A DNA stretch of 64,000 bases from CAVZCK01 sp963773735 (GCA_963773735.1 CAVZCK010000021.1:496001-560000), one strand, 5' to 3'. Shown: positions 50,188-58,699, counted from the first letter of the stretch. The notes: generated from the sequence alone by a model not told the origin. Made by a program: numbers and translations.

Positions 50188-50603
50188 CTAAATCTTCATT
50201 TCCGCGAACACCTCGCGGGCGATGCGGAAACCATCGACACCGGCGGGCATGCCGCAATAGCACGCGACCTGCAGCAGGATCTCCTGATCTCCGCCTTGCT
50301 GAGGCCGTTTGCGATGGCGCCGCGGATGTGAACCTTCAGCTCATGCGGCCGGTTCAGCGCGGAGATCATGCCGAGATTGAGGACGCTGCGCGAGCGGCGG
50401 TCGAGGCCGGGGCGGTTCCAGATCTCGTCCCAACAAAATTCGGTGACGAGCTTCTGCATCGGCCAGGTGAATTCGTCGGCATTGTTGATGTTGTTGTCGA
50501 CATAGTCGGGGCCGAGCACGGCGCGGCGGGTCGCAAGTCCCTTTTCGAATTTTTCGCCGCGTGTTTTGAAGCTCGCTTCTTCGCTCATCTGATCGTTCTC
50601 CAT
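50188..50603 (-). CDS. Carboxymuconolactone decarboxylase family protein (one frameshift)
   Basis: The main frame starts MENDQMSEEASFKTRGEKFE and contains VLGPDYVDNNINNADEFTWP, FCWDEIWNRPGLDRRSRSVL and NRPHELKVHIRGAIANGLSK, all typical of the AhpD-like CMD family. A shift near 50295 restores the family ending (EILLQVACYCGMPAGVDGFR, then AREVFAEMKI) and the stop at 50188, giving about 138 residues. The family includes PcaC (protocatechuate pathway) and many uncharacterised relatives. There is no other protocatechuate gene in the window, so a PcaC role is not claimed. Confidence 0.8.
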
Positions 50604-50670
50604 TTCTCATTGCCGGCATTTTGGTCCCGATCGGGACCGCGAAACCATCGCTGCACCTTCAGCGGCGCGC

Positions 50671-51585
50671 TCAGCCTGCCTGACCGTCGCCGTGATTTTC
50701 ACCGCCACGCCCTTCAAGATGGCGGTAGATTTCGGTATGGTCGGCGCCGGCGCCTTCGCTATCGCGTGCGAGGTCCCAAAGCTCCGCCGTCGAGGTGAGA
50801 AGCGGCGTCGCCAGGCCCAGCTCGCCGGCAAGCTCGGCGGCGATGCGGATGTCCTTTGCCATCAGCCCAAGGGCGAAGCCCGACGCAAATGTCTCCGACA
50901 GCACGAACTGTTTCATCTTGTTCTCGGTTGCGTTATTCCGGCCGGTCGAGGCATTCAGAACATCGATCATCAATTCCGGGTCGAGCCCAAATGCCCTGCC
51001 CACCAGCATTGCCTCCGCGGCTGCGGCAAGCCCTGCGCCCGAGACGTAGTTGTTGAGCGCCTTCATGGCGTGGCCGGAGCCGAGCGCGCCGGTCCGAAAC
51101 ACGTTGCGGCCGAGCGCCGCGAAGATATCCGCCGCCGCCTGAACGTCCTCCGGGTCGCCGCCGGCCATGATGGTGAGCGTACCGTCGATGGCGCGCTTGA
51201 CGCCGCCGGAGACCGGCGCATCGACGAGCCGTAGGCCGAGCGCCCGCAATTCGTCGCCGAGCCGGCGCGTGCCCAGAGGAGTGGATGAGCTCATGTCGAT
51301 GATGAGGGTGCCTTTGCCGAGGCTTTCCGCGGCCTTGCCCGAGCCGAGCAGCACGTCGCGCACGATCCGCCCGTCGGGCAACATGGTGATGAGCGCCGCA
51401 GCCCCCTCTGCCGCCCCCTGCGGCGTCGCGGCCGCGATACCGCCGGCCGCTTCGAGGCCGGCGCGCGCTGCCGGCAAAAGATCGCTGCCGCAAAGCTGGA
51501 ATCCGGCTTCGAGCAGGCGCCTCGCCATCGGGATACCCATCTGGCCGAGTCCGATGAAGCCGATCCGGGCAGGCGGTCTCAGCAC
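50671..51585 (-). CDS. NAD(P)-dependent 3-hydroxyisobutyrate dehydrogenase family oxidoreductase
   Basis: The frame is open to 51765, but the domain begins at RIGFIGLGQMGIPMARRLLE (GxGxMG). A GTG at 51585 directly precedes it, giving about 304 residues. The substrate motif DAPVSGGVKRAIDGTLTIMAGG and the catalytic Lys in GHAMKALNNYVSG are intact. Members oxidise 3-hydroxyisobutyrate, tartronate semialdehyde-type or similar beta-hydroxyacids. The gene lies 6 bases downstream of nothing clear; the MarR gene upstream runs in the same direction but is separated by almost 200 bases. The exact start is uncertain. Confidence 0.8.
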   Translation of the reverse strand: MLRPPARIGFIGLGQMGIPMARRLLEAGFQLCGSDLLPAARAGLEAAGGIAAATPQGAAEGAAALITMLPDGRIVRDVLLGSGKAAESLGKGTLIIDMSSSTPLGTRRLGDELRALGLRLVDAPVSGGVKRAIDGTLTIMAGGDPEDVQAAADIFAALGRNVFRTGALGSGHAMKALNNYVSGAGLAAAAEAMLVGRAFGLDPELMIDVLNASTGRNNATENKMKQFVLSETFASGFALGLMAKDIRIAAELAGELGLATPLLTSTAELWDLARDSEGAGADHTEIYRHLEGRGGENHGDGQAG

Positions 51586-51771
51586 GGCGGATTTCGACGG
51601 ATCTGGCAGTCCGACCTCCCTAAGCCGCACCTGTCGCCCGCTCACCCGCTGGGCAGGGGCGTCGAAGCTTCCCCCGCGCGATGACGCGCGGCATAATAGT
51701 TTTCCGTAGCTTATCAGATCGCGCCGATACCATCGACCTCGAAAACGGCGCGGCAAGGGTCGCATGCGGCG

Positions 51772-52254
51772 TTAATCCTTGCTCCTGCCTCCGACGCGCC
51801 TGATGTGTTTTTGCTGAAGCGACCTCGCCTGCTCGACGAAGCGCAGAATGGTGTTCAACTCGTCCAGTGAGAACGCGCGGAGAACGGCGCGACTATCTCC
51901 GGCAACCGGATCGTAAATCTCGCGGTTGATGCGCTCGGCCTTCTTGCTGAGCGCTACCAGGATTTTCCGCCGGTCGCGGCCATCCGGCAAACGCCGGACA
52001 AGATCGCGCTGTTCGAGGCGATCGAGGAGCGCGGTGATGGCGGCCGGCGTCAGGCGCACCTCCTCGCCGATCTGCTTGGCCGATTTCGGTCCGCTCGCCA
52101 GAAAAGCCAGGCAGATCCGCTCGCTGGGACCAAGTCCGAGCCGTTCGCCAACGGCGATGTCGAACGCCTCTTCAGCCTGCTGCCATCGGGCAACGGCATA
52201 CCCGATTGCTTCAATCGCGTCGTCGCGTTCATTCGTCGTTATTAGCTCGATCAT
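51772..52254 (-). CDS. MarR-family transcriptional regulator
   Basis: An intact 160-residue frame. The winged helix is clear: LGLGPSERICLAFLASGPKS, IGEEVRLTPAAITALLDRLE and the wing VRRLPDGRDRRKILVALS. The dimerisation helices follow. An AT-rich stretch with direct and inverted repeats lies directly upstream of ATG 52254 and probably mediates autorepression. The nearest candidate target is the hydroxyacid dehydrogenase downstream. Confidence 0.85.
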   Translation of the reverse strand: MIELITTNERDDAIEAIGYAVARWQQAEEAFDIAVGERLGLGPSERICLAFLASGPKSAKQIGEEVRLTPAAITALLDRLEQRDLVRRLPDGRDRRKILVALSKKAERINREIYDPVAGDSRAVLRAFSLDELNTILRFVEQARSLQQKHIRRVGGRSKD

Positions 52255-52256
52255 TT

Positions 52257-52288
52257 AATAATTAGATCAGTGAATAATTAAATGATCT
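52257..52288. promoter_or_regulatory. Candidate MarR operator
   Basis: AATAATTA occurs twice with 16-base periodicity (52257-52264 and 52273-52280), and AGATCA (52264-52269) pairs with TGATCT (52283-52288). The strongly AT-rich patch in GC-rich surroundings, adjacent to the MarR start, suggests promoter plus operator. Confidence 0.5.
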
Positions 52289-52337
52289 AGTCATATAAGC
52301 CGCTATCCGCGTCAAGCCGCTCCTTGGCAAATTCACA

Positions 52338-52709
52338 TTAGCGATTTGCTGCGAGGAGCCCCTGCAGAAACTCGGTCGTCGCCTGTTGAACTTTGGTCTC
52401 GACATCGGCCTGCTTGGCGCGCATCGCCCTGCCGGCGGGCCCTTCCAGAAATTCGACGACCGCCTCAAGCTCGTCGGCCGTGTAGACCGTAGCGTAAATC
52501 TCAGCCACCTTAGCAATCAGCGTCTCGTTCGCGGTCCGCGCCCGCGCGCGCAACTGCGTAAGCACGTCCCTGGCCGTCGGATCGGCGGCGGTCGCAAACA
52601 GCGCCTCAAGCGTCCGGTCGAGAACATGGGCGACGTTCATTGCCTCTGCAGCCCGGCGTCCATAGCCGGCCATGTCCCGTGCGGCACCAGTCTTGCTCGA
52701 AAAAATCAT
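52338..52709 (-). CDS. DUF2059-containing protein
   Basis: Start MIFSSKTGAARDM at 52709, behind AGGAGG/GAAGGGG. The C-terminal part has IAKVAEIYATVYTADELEAV followed by VEFLEGPAGRAMRAKQADVE, the DUF2059 pattern (…fteeEl…l..F..sp.G…). About 123 residues and no signal peptide, whereas many DUF2059 proteins are secreted. An extended frame to 52781 is less likely. Function unknown. Confidence 0.65.
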   Translation of the reverse strand: MIFSSKTGAARDMAGYGRRAAEAMNVAHVLDRTLEALFATAADPTARDVLTQLRARARTANETLIAKVAEIYATVYTADELEAVVEFLEGPAGRAMRAKQADVETKVQQATTEFLQGLLAANR

Positions 52710-52927
52710 ATCGGCCCCTTCACTCCTCCTGCGCCAGACCGTCAGGCCGGGACGCGCCTTAAAACCCAGAGTACCAATCACATCCCGTCGGGCAATCGAG
52801 AATTCGCCCCCGCAAGGTGCAATCGCCGCGTTGCAGTTGAAACGCAGATGATGGGAATAAATCGGCCTGGCGCTAAGTCTCCCACTCGAAGCACATGTTT
52901 TTTCCCGCTTCGAGAAAGGAAGACGCG

Positions 52928-53878
52928 ATGACGGACGACAATCATGAGCGGGACGGCATCAGCCGTCGGCATGCCCTCGAATGCATGATCTGGGCCGGCA
53001 CGGGCGTGCTCTGGACGGTTGCCGGCGGCGTGCCGAAGACGCTCGGCCTGCTCGACCGCGCCGAAGCCGCCGAGGCGGTGGCCACGGGTTTTACCTTCGT
53101 GCAGATCTCCGACAGCCATATCGGCTTCAACAAACCAGCCAACCCGCATGCGCTCGGTACGCTGAAAGAGGCGATCGACCACGTCAAGGCACTGCCGGCA
53201 AAACCGTCATTCATGCTGCATACCGGCGACATCACGCACCTTTCAAAGCCGGCTCAGTTCGACGACGCGGATCAGGTGATCGGCGCTGTCGGCCTCGATG
53301 TGCACTATGTGCCGGGCGAGCACGACATCGTCGATGAAGGCGCCGGCACGGCCTATCGCGAGCGATATGGCAAGAAAGCCAAAGGGACGGGCTGGTACAG
53401 CTTCGACCAGAACGGCGTGCATTTCATCGCGCTCGTCAACGTCGCCAATCTCAAGGCGGGGGGCTTGGGCAGCCTTGGCCAGGACCAGCTCAAATGGCTG
53501 GAGGACGACGTCAAGGCGCTCAAGGCGTCGACGCCCATCGTCGTCTTTGCCCACATCCCGCTCTGGACCGTCTCTGCGGATTGGGGCTGGGGAACGGAGG
53601 ACGCTGCGGCTGCGCTCGGCTATCTGAAGCGTTTTGGCTCGGTGACCGTCCTCAACGGCCATATTCACCAGCTGATGCAGAAGGTGGAGGGCAACGTCAC
53701 CTTCCACACGGCGCGCTCGACGGCATTCCCGCAGCCGGCTCCCGGCACCGCGCCGACGCCCGGCCCGATGACCGTGCCCGCCGACAAGCTGCGCAGCGTG
53801 CTCGGCATCACCAGTGTCGCCATGCGGCGGGGCACCGAGGCGCTGGCGATCACCGACGAGGCGCTGGCGAAGTCATGA
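52928..53878 (+). CDS. Tat-exported metallophosphoesterase
   Basis: ATG 52928 follows GAAAGGAAG. The N-terminus MTDDNHERDGISRRHALECM carries a twin-arginine segment, then a hydrophobic stretch and an Ala-rich cleavage zone. The calcineurin-like site is visible: DxH in ISDSHIGF, GD in LHTGDITHL, GEHD (in place of the usual GNHD) in VPGEHDIV, and H in VVFAHIPLW and LNGHIHQL. 316 residues. It likely hydrolyses a phosphoester in the periplasm. It is the first gene of an overlapping series with the cupredoxin, sigma and anti-sigma genes. Confidence 0.85.
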   Translation: MTDDNHERDGISRRHALECMIWAGTGVLWTVAGGVPKTLGLLDRAEAAEAVATGFTFVQISDSHIGFNKPANPHALGTLKEAIDHVKALPAKPSFMLHTGDITHLSKPAQFDDADQVIGAVGLDVHYVPGEHDIVDEGAGTAYRERYGKKAKGTGWYSFDQNGVHFIALVNVANLKAGGLGSLGQDQLKWLEDDVKALKASTPIVVFAHIPLWTVSADWGWGTEDAAAALGYLKRFGSVTVLNGHIHQLMQKVEGNVTFHTARSTAFPQPAPGTAPTPGPMTVPADKLRSVLGITSVAMRRGTEALAITDEALAKS

Positions 53879-54191
53879 CCATGCTGCGCATCATATCGCC
53901 CTTCGTGCTCCTGCTCATGGCGAGCAGCGCTCAGGCGGCGGATATTGCCGTCCAGCATCGAAAACTTCACGTTCAATCCGCCCGAACTCACTGTGAAGCC
54001 CGGCACGACGGTCACCTGGATGAATGCCGATGACACCCCTCATTCCATCGTCGAGAACAACGGGCGATTTCACTCGCCGGCCCTGGACACCGACGAAAAA
54101 TTCTCCATGACCTTCACAAATGTCGGGGAGGTCGGCTATCACTGCGGACTGCATCCGCATATGACAGGCTAAGATCATCGTCAAACCGTGA
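53875..54191 (+). CDS. Cupredoxin (amicyanin/plastocyanin-like), two frameshifts
   Basis: ATG 53875 overlaps the preceding stop (ATGA). A signal peptide (MTMLRIISPFVLLLMASSAQ, then AADIAV) leads, after a shift near 53955, into SIENFTFNPPELTVKPGTTV and TWMNADDTPHSIVENNG. The type-1 copper ligands are His in TPHSIV and Cys, His and Met in YHCGLHPHMTG. The frame stops right after that, but ignoring one T gives KIIVKP and a stop at 54191, the usual family ending. About 104 residues, periplasmic electron carrier. Confidence 0.8.
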
Positions 54192-54233
54192 CGGGCGGGC
54201 GGACGACATCGACGGCGGGTCGAGTGAGGCGCG

Positions 54234-54783
54234 ATGGACGAGCAGCAGCGGTTCAGAGAGGTGGTCCTGCCCCATCTTGACGACGCGCTGTCGCTCGCCC
54301 GCTGGCTGACCGGGAATCTGGCGGATGCCGATGACGTGGTGCAGGAAGCCTGCCTGCGGGCCTATGGCGCCATCCGCACGGTACGGCGGGATAATCCCCG
54401 CGCCTGGCTTCTGGTCATTGTGCGGAACACCGCCTTCACCTGGCTGGCCAAGAACCGGCCGAAGGCGGTTGTTGTGACGGATGACGAACGGATTTTTGAA
54501 CAAGCCAGCCTTGAGATGATCGACCGCGCCGACATGATCACGCCTGAAGCGGCCATCATTGCCCGAGGCCGACGCTGACCAGCTGCAGCGCGCGATCACC
54601 GCCTTGCCGCTCTCCTTCCGCGAGGTCCTGGTGCTGCGGGAGATCGAGGGGCTGAGCTATCGCGAGATTGCCGAAATCGTGTCGATCCCGGTCGGCACGG
54701 TGATGTCACGGCTTGCGCGCGCCAGAAGCTTGCTCATTCAGCGGATCGGCATTGCCGGCGCCGGAAAGGCGGGGGCAGCATGA
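54234..54783 (+). CDS. ECF-type RNA polymerase sigma factor (one frameshift)
   Basis: The sigma-2 region reads LPHLDDALSLARWLTGNLAD, ADDVVQEACLRAYGAI and NPRAWLLVIVRNTAFTWL. A shift near 54566 restores sigma-4 (ALPLSFREVLVLREIEGLSY, IAEIVSIPVGTVMSRLARAR). About 182 residues. It overlaps the anti-sigma gene (ATGA at 54780). The adjacent metallophosphoesterase, cupredoxin and HtrA genes suggest an envelope or redox stress regulon; the inducing signal is not evident. Confidence 0.85.
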
Positions 54784-55694
54784 TCAAGCCGAAGTTCTGG
54801 TCATCACGAGAGGACGTTCTGCTCCTGGTCAATGCCTATCTCGACGGCGAACTCGATGCCGCCGCCGCCATCGAGGTCGAACGGCGCATCAACGCGGATG
54901 CGAGCCTGAAGGCCGAATATGATCGTCTGGTGAGTCTGCGCAAGACGATTGCATCGCGCCTGGCAAAGGACGAGGCCTCCGAGGCGCTGCGCGGCCGGAT
55001 TGCCGGAATCGCTCCGCTGGCCGGCTCAGGTGCGGCGTCTGCGAAAACCGAGGCCCGCAGCTTTGACTTGAGACAGATGGCAGCGGCCATACTGATTGCT
55101 TCGTGTCTGGCATCCGGCGCGACTTATCTTGTGTTGAAGCCATTTTCGTCCTCGCAGGAGATCGCAGCGATCGTCGCCGGGCATCAGCGCGCGCTGCTCG
55201 CCGCCGCACCGGTCGATGTGGCGTCGAGCGACCGCCATACGGTCAAGCCATGGTTCGATGGCAAGCTCGCGCTTTCACCCCGCATCATCGACCTTGCATC
55301 TTCGGGATTTCCGCTGCTGGGCGGACGCGTCGACGTCATCGATGGTCAAGCGGTGCCGGTGCTTGTCTACCGACACGATAAGCACATTATCAGTGTGACC
55401 GCTGTCCCGACGGGGATCGCAGGTGATGATCATGCCGGATCTGGGCGCTCCACGCAGGATGGCTATGCGGTGCGCTGGTGGCCGGGGCGGGATTTCGTCT
55501 ATTATGCGGTCAGCGATATCGCGCAGGACGAGTTCGACGCCTTTCTCGCCGCCTGGCACAAGGAAGCGCCGCAGAATAGGCGAGACGGCAAAGCCGATCC
55601 CGGTACCGGCGTCGCCGGTTGCGGCGCTTGCTTGACTTGCTGCACCGGCACCCCAAATTGCGAGGCCACTCTAAATCAGGTGTTCCTGTCATGA
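54780..55694 (+). CDS. Membrane-anchored anti-sigma factor with Cys-rich tail
   Basis: An intact 304-residue frame. The cytoplasmic N-terminus (LLVNAYLDGELDAAAAIEVE) is a typical anti-sigma domain without the HxxxCxxC zinc motif. One transmembrane helix lies at about residues 102-121 (MAAAILIASCLASGATYLVL), and the rest should be periplasmic. The last 25 residues hold six cysteines (CGACLTCCTGTPNC among them). The stop overlaps the ATG of the HtrA gene, supporting this frame to its end. It presumably holds the sigma factor inactive until a periplasmic signal appears, and the cysteines could sense redox state or metal. Confidence 0.75.
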   Translation: MIKPKFWSSREDVLLLVNAYLDGELDAAAAIEVERRINADASLKAEYDRLVSLRKTIASRLAKDEASEALRGRIAGIAPLAGSGAASAKTEARSFDLRQMAAAILIASCLASGATYLVLKPFSSSQEIAAIVAGHQRALLAAAPVDVASSDRHTVKPWFDGKLALSPRIIDLASSGFPLLGGRVDVIDGQAVPVLVYRHDKHIISVTAVPTGIAGDDHAGSGRSTQDGYAVRWWPGRDFVYYAVSDIAQDEFDAFLAAWHKEAPQNRRDGKADPGTGVAGCGACLTCCTGTPNCEATLNQVFLS

Positions 55695-56715
55695 AGATCA
55701 TCAATTTGAGCTTTGCCAGATCATCCTCCGCGAATAACGGCCCTTCCGGTTCGAGCGGCGCCGATGAAACCGCGGCGCTCGACGCCTATTCCAGCATCGT
55801 CACCAATGTCGTCGAGCGCGTCGGCCCTGCCCTTGTCGGCATCAGGCGTCTTCGCTCACGCAATGGCAGCTCCGCTTACGGCCTCGAAGGCGCCGGCTCC
55901 GGCATCATCATCACCCCCGACGGCTATGTGCTGACCAATGATCACGTCGTCACCGGCGCGGGAGCCGTCGAAGTCCTGCTGGCCGACGGTACTGTCGCAA
56001 AGGCCGAGCAGGTCGGCGCCGACGCCGACACCGACCTTGCGCTGCTCCGCGTCCACCGTCACAGCCTGCCCGCGGTCGAGCTCGGCAACTCCGCAGCTTG
56101 CGCCAGGGCCAGCTTGTCGTCGCCATCGGCAATCCGTTCGGATTGCAGTCGACGGTCACGGCCGGCGTCGTCAGCGCGTTGAGCCGGACCTTGCGCGCCA
56201 GCAACGGCCGCCTTATCGAGGACATCATTCAGACCGATGCCGCCCTCAACCCCGGCAATTCGGGCGGCGCGCTGCTCGACGCCGCCGGGCGAGTCATCGG
56301 CGTCAACACGGCGATCATCGCTGGAGCGCATGGCACCGGTTTCGCGGTGCCGATCAACACCGCCAAGCGCGTGATCCCCGAGCTGCTGCGGCACGGGCGG
56401 ATTCAGCGCGGCTATCTCGGCATCGCGGGCCAGACCGTGCAGTTCCCGCGGGCGGCCGCCGATCGGATGGCGCTTAAGGTTGCCGCGGGTGTGCAGATCG
56501 TTCAGTGCGTGCCTGATGGGCCGGCGGATCGCGCCGGCATCAAGCCGGGCGACGTGATCCTCTCGATCGATGACCGTCCTGCCGCGAATGTCGACGAGAT
56601 CTATAAGATGCTCGATCGCGACGCGATCGGGCGCGAGCTGCGCGTCAAACTTCTCCGTCGAGGCGAAGTCATGACACTGACGCCGCGGGTCGGCGAGCTG
56701 CCGAGTTCTAAATAG
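55691..56715 (+). CDS. HtrA/DegP-like serine protease with one PDZ domain (one frameshift)
   Basis: Start ATG 55691 overlaps the anti-sigma stop. The catalytic triad is His in VLTNDHVV (residue 85), Asp in DADTDLALL (about 115) and Ser in NPGNSGGALLD. A shift near 56093 joins LPAVELGNSA and LRQGQLVVAIGNPFG. A single PDZ domain (GIAGQTVQFP through GVQIVQCVPDGPADRAGIKP) ends the protein, about 342 residues. The N-terminus (MKIINLSFARSSSANNG) shows no signal peptide or membrane anchor, unusual for HtrA. Encoded with an ECF/anti-sigma pair, it may act in the regulatory proteolysis cascade. Confidence 0.85.
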
Positions 56716-56891
56716 ACGGCATCGCCCGCATCGGCCGCTTAACGCAGCCCGGCGCGTCTTGGACCGAGGAGCAGAGTCCGGCTGTGAAGGGGTGCTTTGC
56801 CCATCCTTTGCAAGATCGTGATCTCTGCCGTCGAAGGGTTTGACTTCCGTCAAGGTGATTTCGATATAAGCAGCCTAGAAGATGAAGCGTC

Positions 56892-56944
56892 TCGCGGTCC
56901 TTGAGGACCGCGAATGAATTCATTGTTTTGCTTGGAGGATGAAA
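56892..56944 (+). promoter_or_regulatory. Candidate ROSE-like RNA thermometer in the hsp20 leader
   Basis: Upstream of hsp20, TCGCGGTCC/GGACCGCGA form a perfect 9-bp hairpin (56892-56913), followed by the palindrome ATGAATTCAT. The end TTTTGCTTGGAGGAT then places the Shine-Dalgarno sequence near a U-rich stretch. Rhizobial ROSE elements have the same order and a UUGCU segment that masks GGAGG at low temperature. TTCAT (56919-56923) can also pair with ATGAA (56939-56943). Confidence 0.5.
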
Positions 56945-57478
56945 ATGCCGGACAACAACACGAAGATCACGACAAGTGCCACGCGATCCGTTCCCCAGAC
57001 CGTCCGGGAGTGGGATCCATTCACCAGCTTGCAGCGGGATATGGATGAGCTTTTCAGCAGCCTGCGCGGCGGCTTCTGGCGGTCCCCTGTTGGTCATACC
57101 GCGTCCGATCTCGAACCCTTCTGGCGCCGCAGGGCCGGCCAGGCCCTTGCTCCCGCCGTCGATATCGCCGAGACGGACAAGCAATATGAGATCACGGCGG
57201 AGCTGCCGGGCTTGCAGCCCGAGAATGTCGACGTGAAGCTTTCGAATGGCGTCCTCACCATCAAGGGCGAGAAGAAGGAGGAGAAAGAGGAGACGAAGGA
57301 GGGTTATCATCTCTCGGAGAGACGCTTCGGCTCCTTCCAGCGCTCCTTTGGCGTCCCCGAAGGGATCGACGCCGAGAAGATTTCGGCCGACTTCAAGAAT
57401 GGCGTTCTGACGATTACGATGCCGAAGACGGCTGAAGTGCAGCAGAAGGAAAAGAAGATCGCGATCAAGTCGCGCTGA
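56945..57478 (+). CDS. Small heat shock protein, Hsp20/alpha-crystallin family
   Basis: Two ATGs lie at 56939 and 56945. GGAGG directly abuts the first, so 56945 (MPDNNTKITTSATR) has the right spacing. The N-terminal part has WDPFTSLQRDMDELFSSLRG. The alpha-crystallin domain runs from PAVDIAETDKQYEITAELPG to LTIKGEKKEEKEETKEGYHL and FKNGVLTITMPK, with a final KKIAIKSR. About 177 residues. It is a cytoplasmic holdase chaperone, probably heat-controlled at translation by the leader structure described at 56892. Confidence 0.9.
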   Translation: MPDNNTKITTSATRSVPQTVREWDPFTSLQRDMDELFSSLRGGFWRSPVGHTASDLEPFWRRRAGQALAPAVDIAETDKQYEITAELPGLQPENVDVKLSNGVLTIKGEKKEEKEETKEGYHLSERRFGSFQRSFGVPEGIDAEKISADFKNGVLTITMPKTAEVQQKEKKIAIKSR

Positions 57479-57560
57479 GCCACGAATGCTGGCGCGCTTC
57501 CCCGGTGGGCGCGCTGGCCTTTTATCAGGCGCCTGTAGGACAAATCGCCGTCGCTCCTGG

Positions 57561-58319
57561 CTAACGCAGATCGACGATATATTCGGCACTGTCCGTGCGG
57601 CAGAGTGAGACCCGCCATTCGAGCGGCTGACGCTGAAGACCATACATGACACGGTCGAGCTTCAGGAGCGGCGCCCCCGCGACGATGCCTAGCGCCTTAG
57701 CCTCTCTCGGCCCGGCAGCGATCGCCGTCAGCTTTTCCTTGCCGCGCGCGACCGTTAGGCCATAGCCCTTCTGAAAGTAGTCATAGAGCGTGTTGGGGAC
57801 TTCGCACTCTGCGGCAAGGCCGGGGAAAAGCTGTTGCGGCACGATGATTGTTTCAAGGATGAACGGCTCGCCGCTCTTTGTGCGGATGCGTGAAATCCGG
57901 AACACCCTGGCATCCTCGGCAAGCTGCAGCCGCGCGCGCTCCTCGGCTTTGGCCCGGCCCTCGGTGAGCTTGGCGTCGCGTGAGTCCGGCTGGATGCGTG
58001 CGCCGGCCGCGTCGAAAAAATTGAAGAAGCGGAACAGCATATCGGCCGGGGTGTGCCGCGCCACATGGGTTCCCCTGCCCTGCCGTCTGACGAGCAGCCG
58101 GTCGGCGGCGAGTAAATCGAGCGCTTTGCGGATCGTGCCCTGCGAGACGCCGAGATCGCGCGCGATCGCAAATTCATTCGGAATCAGATCGCCGGGCCGC
58201 CAGACCCCAGAGCTGATCCGCTCAATGAGAATATCCCGCACCTGTGTGTAGAGCGGGCGGCTGTCGACGGCCTTTGGAGCCGTCCTGCTCTCGCGTCCTT
58301 CTGCGGCCACGGCGATCAC
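57561..58319 (-). CDS. GntR-family regulator with UTRA domain, probable SuyR-type regulator of sulfolactate genes
   Basis: An intact 252-residue frame. The GntR winged helix is at about residues 22-90 (PLYTQVRDILIERISSGVWR, FAIARDLGVSQGTIRKALDL, RRQGRGTHVA). The UTRA effector domain follows (RVFRISRIRTKSGEPFILET, PQQLFPGLAAE, LLKLDRVMYGLQRQPLEWRV). It is divergent from suyA, with a 16-bp perfect palindrome in the 80-base gap. The role is inferred from position; a regulator named SuyR is described next to suyAB in other bacteria. Confidence 0.7.
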   Translation of the reverse strand: MIAVAAEGRESRTAPKAVDSRPLYTQVRDILIERISSGVWRPGDLIPNEFAIARDLGVSQGTIRKALDLLAADRLLVRRQGRGTHVARHTPADMLFRFFNFFDAAGARIQPDSRDAKLTEGRAKAEERARLQLAEDARVFRISRIRTKSGEPFILETIIVPQQLFPGLAAECEVPNTLYDYFQKGYGLTVARGKEKLTAIAAGPREAKALGIVAGAPLLKLDRVMYGLQRQPLEWRVSLCRTDSAEYIVDLR

Positions 58320-58323
58320 TCGG

Positions 58324-58355
58324 TTGTCAAATAGTCTTCTATCTTATATAAGATA
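58324..58355 (+). promoter_or_regulatory. suyA promoter with GntR operator palindrome
   Basis: TTGTCA (58324-58329), 17 bases, then TATAAG (58347-58352). TATCTTATATAAGATA (58340-58355) is a perfect 16-bp palindrome covering the -10. It lies between the divergent GntR and suyA genes, so one operator could control both. Confidence 0.75.
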
Positions 58356-58399
58356 TGGGTCAAAAGCTGAAGAGCCGATCGGCCGGAGGAAAAGCCCCG

Positions 58400-58687
58400 A
58401 TGTCCGCCCCGCATTTCCTTGTTCATAGCCCCAAAGACAATGTCGGCGTCGTCGTCGTCGAAGGGCTGAAAGCCGGCACCGACATGCTCGGCGTCATCAC
58501 CGAGAACGACACCACCTTGAAGCTGCAGGCAAAGCAGGACATCCCGATCGGGCATAAGGTGGCCTTGATGCCGCTCGCCGCCGGCGACACCGTCATGAAA
58601 TATGGCGAGGATATCGGCCGCATGGTCGGCAGCGCCGGGCCGGGCGAGCATGTGCATGTTCACAATCTGAAAACCAAGCGCTGGTGA
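58400..58687 (+). CDS. suyA: (2R)-sulfolactate sulfo-lyase small subunit (SuyA-like, UxaA SAF domain)
   Basis: 95 residues from MSAPHFLVHSPKDNVGVVVV behind GGAGGA. It is a single SAF domain (GTDMLGVITENDTTLKLQAK, IPIGHKVALMPLAAGDTVMK, then YGEDIGRMVG and HVHVHNLKTKRW). In E. coli altronate dehydratase this domain is fused to the large part; in SuyAB it is a separate subunit, as here. The large subunit starts 12 bases later. The enzyme splits (R)-sulfolactate into pyruvate and sulfite. An altronate/galactarate-type dehydratase is the alternative; the downstream dehydrogenases favour SuyAB. Confidence 0.75.
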   Translation: MSAPHFLVHSPKDNVGVVVVEGLKAGTDMLGVITENDTTLKLQAKQDIPIGHKVALMPLAAGDTVMKYGEDIGRMVGSAGPGEHVHVHNLKTKRW

Positions 58688-58699
58688 GGGCTCTCTCGC

